DNA from: Acidobacteriota bacterium
Lineage (GTDB): Bacteria; Acidobacteriota; Vicinamibacteria; Vicinamibacterales; JAFNAJ01
DNA length: 8,384 nucleotides
Assembly: GCA_017860085.1 (NCBI GenBank)
Contig: JAFNAJ010000096.1
Location: 1-8,384, forward strand
Reading direction: 5' to 3'
Shown here: positions 6,188-8,384 of the stretch, piece by piece
Layout: every line of letters starts with the position of its first letter
Numbering within the stretch: the stretch's first letter is position 1
Program-made: the position numbers and the translations under genes
Notes under the pieces: model-generated
Database searches by the model: none
What the model was told of the DNA's origin: nothing
What the model saw: the letters and a program-made list of their open reading frames with translations, nothing else

Positions 6188-7012
6188 GTGGACATCATCG
6201 CCAGCCGCTCGAACCCTCTCGTCGCGCGGGCGCGTCGGCTCGCCCGAGACCGCGCGGGCGAGCAGGCCATGCTCCTCGACGGTCTTCACCTCGTCGAGAT
6301 GGCTGTGACGAGCGGCGTCATCCCCGAGGTCGTGGCCTTCGCCGCCGCCCTGCTCGACCGGGATCCGGCCGCGGCGTCTTTGGCGACCCGACTCGAGCGA
6401 CTCGGCTGCCGCGTCGTGCAGGTCCCTCAGGCCGTAGCGGATGCGATGAGCCCGGTCCGCACGCCGTCGGGCGTGGTCGCCATCGCCCCGGCTCCGCCGT
6501 GTGCCTGGGCGCGGGTGCTCGCTGCGCAACCCGCACTCGTCGTCGTCGCCGTCGACGTGCAGGACCCGGGCAACCTCGGCGCCGTCGTGCGCGTGGTGGA
6601 TGCGGCTGGCGGCACCGGCGTGGTGTGCGCCGGTCGCTCGGCCGACCCCTTCGGCTGGAAGGCGTTGCGAGGGGCCATGGGCAGCGCGTTCCGGGTACCG
6701 CTCGTCCGCGAACCCGATGCCGTGGCGGCGGTCGCGCGACTGCGGGCGGCGGGCCTCCGGGTGCTCGCGACCGAGGGCGGCGCGACGCTTGCACCGTACG
6801 ACGTGGACCTCCGCACCGCCCTGGCGGTGCTGGTGGGCAACGAGGGCCAGGGCCTCGAGCCGGAGGTCGCGAGGCTGGCAGACGCGCGCATCGGGATTCC
6901 CATGCGCGCGGGCGTCGAATCGCTCAACGTCGCGACGGCCACCGCGGTCATTGCCTACGAAGCGCGGCGTCAGCGCGGCGCCCGTGCCGCCCTCGACCGA
7001 GAGCACCCATGA
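6188..7012 (+). CDS. TrmH/SpoU-family RNA 2'-O-ribose methyltransferase
   Basis: This is a 274-residue member of the SPOUT superfamily, which transfers a methyl group from S-adenosylmethionine to a ribose 2'-OH in rRNA or tRNA through a knotted active site. Residues 1-100 match the small substrate-binding domain seen in RlmB/TsnR-like enzymes (IIASRSNPLVARARRLARD at the start, LLDGLHLVEMAV at 29-40, TPSGVVAI at 92-99). The catalytic domain has motif 1 DVQDPGNLGAVVRVVDAAG (123-141) with N129 and R135, then RGAMGSAFRVPL (161-172), motif 2 LVGNEGQGL (215-223) and motif 3 IPMRAGVESLNVATA (237-251), all intact. The exact target nucleotide cannot be read from the sequence, so no symbol is given. 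Start GTG 6188 begins the conserved N-terminus; the frame is open further upstream to TTG 6095 but that would cross the divergent promoter region. Its TGA overlaps the rarA ATG (ATGA), so the two are probably co-translated. Confidence 0.92.
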   Translation: MDIIASRSNPLVARARRLARDRAGEQAMLLDGLHLVEMAVTSGVIPEVVAFAAALLDRDPAAASLATRLERLGCRVVQVPQAVADAMSPVRTPSGVVAIAPAPPCAWARVLAAQPALVVVAVDVQDPGNLGAVVRVVDAAGGTGVVCAGRSADPFGWKALRGAMGSAFRVPLVREPDAVAAVARLRAAGLRVLATEGGATLAPYDVDLRTALAVLVGNEGQGLEPEVARLADARIGIPMRAGVESLNVATATAVIAYEARRQRGARAALDREHP

Positions 7013-8376
7013 CCGACACCCCGCTCTTCCCCGACGCGCCTGCCCCGGAGTCGAAGGGCAAGGCGCCGCTCGCCGATCGCATGCGGCCTCGCACGTTGGA
7101 CGAGGTGGTCGGGCAGGACCACCTGCTGGCGCCGGGACGGCCGCTGCGCGAGGCGATCGAGCACGACGTCCTGCAGTCGGTGCTGCTCTGGGGTCCGCCG
7201 GGCACGGGCAAGACGACGCTGGCGCGCCTGATCGCGCAGTCGACGCGGGCGCACTTCATTGCGTTCAGCGCCGTGCTCTCGGGCATCAAGGAGATCAAGA
7301 CGGTGATGACCGAGGCCGAGGCGGCGCGCCGCCGCCTGGGCCGTCGCACCATCCTCTTCGTCGACGAGATCCACCGCTTCAACAAGGCCCAGCAGGACGC
7401 CTTTCTGCCGCGCGTCGAGGCCGGCGACATCGTGCTCGTCGGGGCCACCACCGAGAACCCGTCCTTCGAGGTCAACGCCGCCCTGCTGTCGCGGTCGAAG
7501 GTGTTCGTCCTGCGGCCCCTGACCGCGCCGCACCTGGTGACGCTGCTCGAGCGTGCCCTCGATGATCCCGAGCGCGGGCTCGGTGCGTCCGGCCTGACCG
7601 GCGCGCCTGAAGCGCTCGCCGCCATCGCCCGTCATGCGAACGGTGACGCGCGAGTGGCACTCAACCTGCTCGAGCTGGCCGCTGGCCTGGTGCAACGGGG
7701 AAGTGCGCGCACGCCCGGTCGCATCGACGTGCCGCTCGTGGCCGAAATCTGCGAGCGTCGTTCGCTCGTGTACGACAAGACCGGCGAGGAGCACTTCAAC
7801 CTGATCTCCGCGCTGCACAAGGCCATGCGCAACAGCGATCCCGATGCCGCCGTCTACTGGCTCGCGCGGATGCTGGAGGCCGGGGAGGATCCACTCTACG
7901 TCGCCCGTCGGCTGGTTCGGTTTGCCTCAGAGGACGTCGGCAACGCCGACCCCCGGGCGCTTGCCGTGACGGTCGCGGCCAAGGAGGCCGCACACTTCCT
8001 CGGCATGCCCGAGGCCAACACGGCCCTGGCCCAGGCGGCCATCTACCTGGCCACGGCCCCGAAGAGCAACGCCACCTACATGGCCTATCGCCACGCCTCG
8101 TCCGACGCGCTGCGCGACGTGGCGGAGCCGGTGCCCTTGCACTTGCGCAATGCGCCGACCGACCTGATGCGCGACCTCGGCTACGGCGAGGGTTATCAGT
8201 ACGCGCACGACGAGGCCGAGGGCATCGCCGCGATGGAGTGCCTGCCGCCCGCGTTGCGCGGCCGGCGCTACTACGTGCCCACCGATCGTGGATTCGAGCG
8301 CGATCTCAAGCGGCGACTGGAGGCGTGGGAGGCGCTGAAGAAACGCGGGGCGGCAGAGCGGGACAAGGACGAATAG
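7009..8376 (+). CDS. rarA: Replication-associated recombination protein A (RarA/MgsA, AAA+ ATPase)
   Basis: This is a complete 455-residue protein. RarA is the bacterial counterpart of yeast Mgs1 and human WRNIP1, a tetrameric ATPase related to clamp loaders that acts at stalled forks and DNA ends with SSB. Seen: LADRMRPRTLDEVVGQDHLL (21-40), Walker A WGPPGTGKTT (61-70), Walker B ILFVDE (115-120) followed by IHRFNKAQQDAFLP (121-134), sensor 1 GATTENPSF (145-153), arginine finger R162 in ALLSRS, and a sensor 2-like GDARVALNLLE (212-222). The C-terminal tetramerisation and winged-helix half carries hallmark strings such as DKTGEEHFNLISALHKAMR (256-274), RRLVRFASEDVGNADPRAL (300-318) and GYGEGYQYAHD (391-401). 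The charged tail (429-455) is Lys/Arg/Glu-rich. ATG 7009 overlaps the upstream stop by 4 bases; GAGAG nine bases before may serve as a weak ribosome site. Only eight bases of window follow the TAG. Confidence 0.97.
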   Translation: MTDTPLFPDAPAPESKGKAPLADRMRPRTLDEVVGQDHLLAPGRPLREAIEHDVLQSVLLWGPPGTGKTTLARLIAQSTRAHFIAFSAVLSGIKEIKTVMTEAEAARRRLGRRTILFVDEIHRFNKAQQDAFLPRVEAGDIVLVGATTENPSFEVNAALLSRSKVFVLRPLTAPHLVTLLERALDDPERGLGASGLTGAPEALAAIARHANGDARVALNLLELAAGLVQRGSARTPGRIDVPLVAEICERRSLVYDKTGEEHFNLISALHKAMRNSDPDAAVYWLARMLEAGEDPLYVARRLVRFASEDVGNADPRALAVTVAAKEAAHFLGMPEANTALAQAAIYLATAPKSNATYMAYRHASSDALRDVAEPVPLHLRNAPTDLMRDLGYGEGYQYAHDEAEGIAAMECLPPALRGRRYYVPTDRGFERDLKRRLEAWEALKKRGAAERDKDE

Positions 8377-8384
8377 GATCGGCC

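Noticed and set aside
5824..7008. Apparent in-frame 395-codon extension upstream of rarA
   Set aside because: It runs antisense to greA and out of frame through the methyltransferase; the RarA family begins at the ATG at 7009, and the extension is Arg/Pro-rich shadow sequence.

Overview
The window is GC-rich bacterial chromosome with tightly packed, mostly housekeeping genes on both strands. The best lineage clue is a secreted von Willebrand A protein of the type that is greatly expanded in Acidobacteriota. Together with the high GC content and G-rich intergenic inverted repeats, it suggests Acidobacteriota, perhaps class Vicinamibacteria. That placement is inference, not proof.

Layout. (1) 1-1419, minus: N-terminal 473 codons of UvrB (nucleotide excision repair), running off the left edge and carrying an unusual insertion of about 50 residues before the SATPG motif. 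(2) 1450-1562: a compact element with perfect 29-bp terminal inverted repeats, resembling a MITE or REPIN, between uvrB and the next gene. (3) 1572-2486, minus: secreted VWA-domain protein. (4) 2487-2682: divergent intergenic region with a clear TATAAT box for the plus-strand gene. (5) 2683-4125, plus: DHH/DHHA1 phosphoesterase with a TrkA-N-like N-terminal domain. (6) 4126-4140: 15-bp convergent gap whose two stop codons lie in an inverted repeat. (7) 4141-5619, minus: membrane-associated patatin-fold protein that lacks the expected nucleophilic serine, its GTG start overlapping the stop of greA (8) at 5616-6089, minus. (9) 6090-6187: divergent regulatory gap. (10) 6188-7012, plus: SpoU/TrmH-family RNA 2'-O-methyltransferase, overlapping by 4 bp (11) rarA, 7009-8376, plus, a complete replication-associated AAA+ ATPase.

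Functional themes are genome maintenance (uvrB, rarA, possibly the DHH protein) and transcription or RNA processing (greA, the methyltransferase). Two two-gene units look translationally coupled: greA with the patatin-like gene, and the methyltransferase with rarA. I see no CRISPR array, tRNA, rRNA, phage gene or defence cassette. The parts least explained by ordinary annotation are the serine-less patatin-like protein, the inverted-repeat element in the uvrB leader, and the UvrB insertion. Long open frames opposite the real genes are by-products of high third-position GC and were left out.
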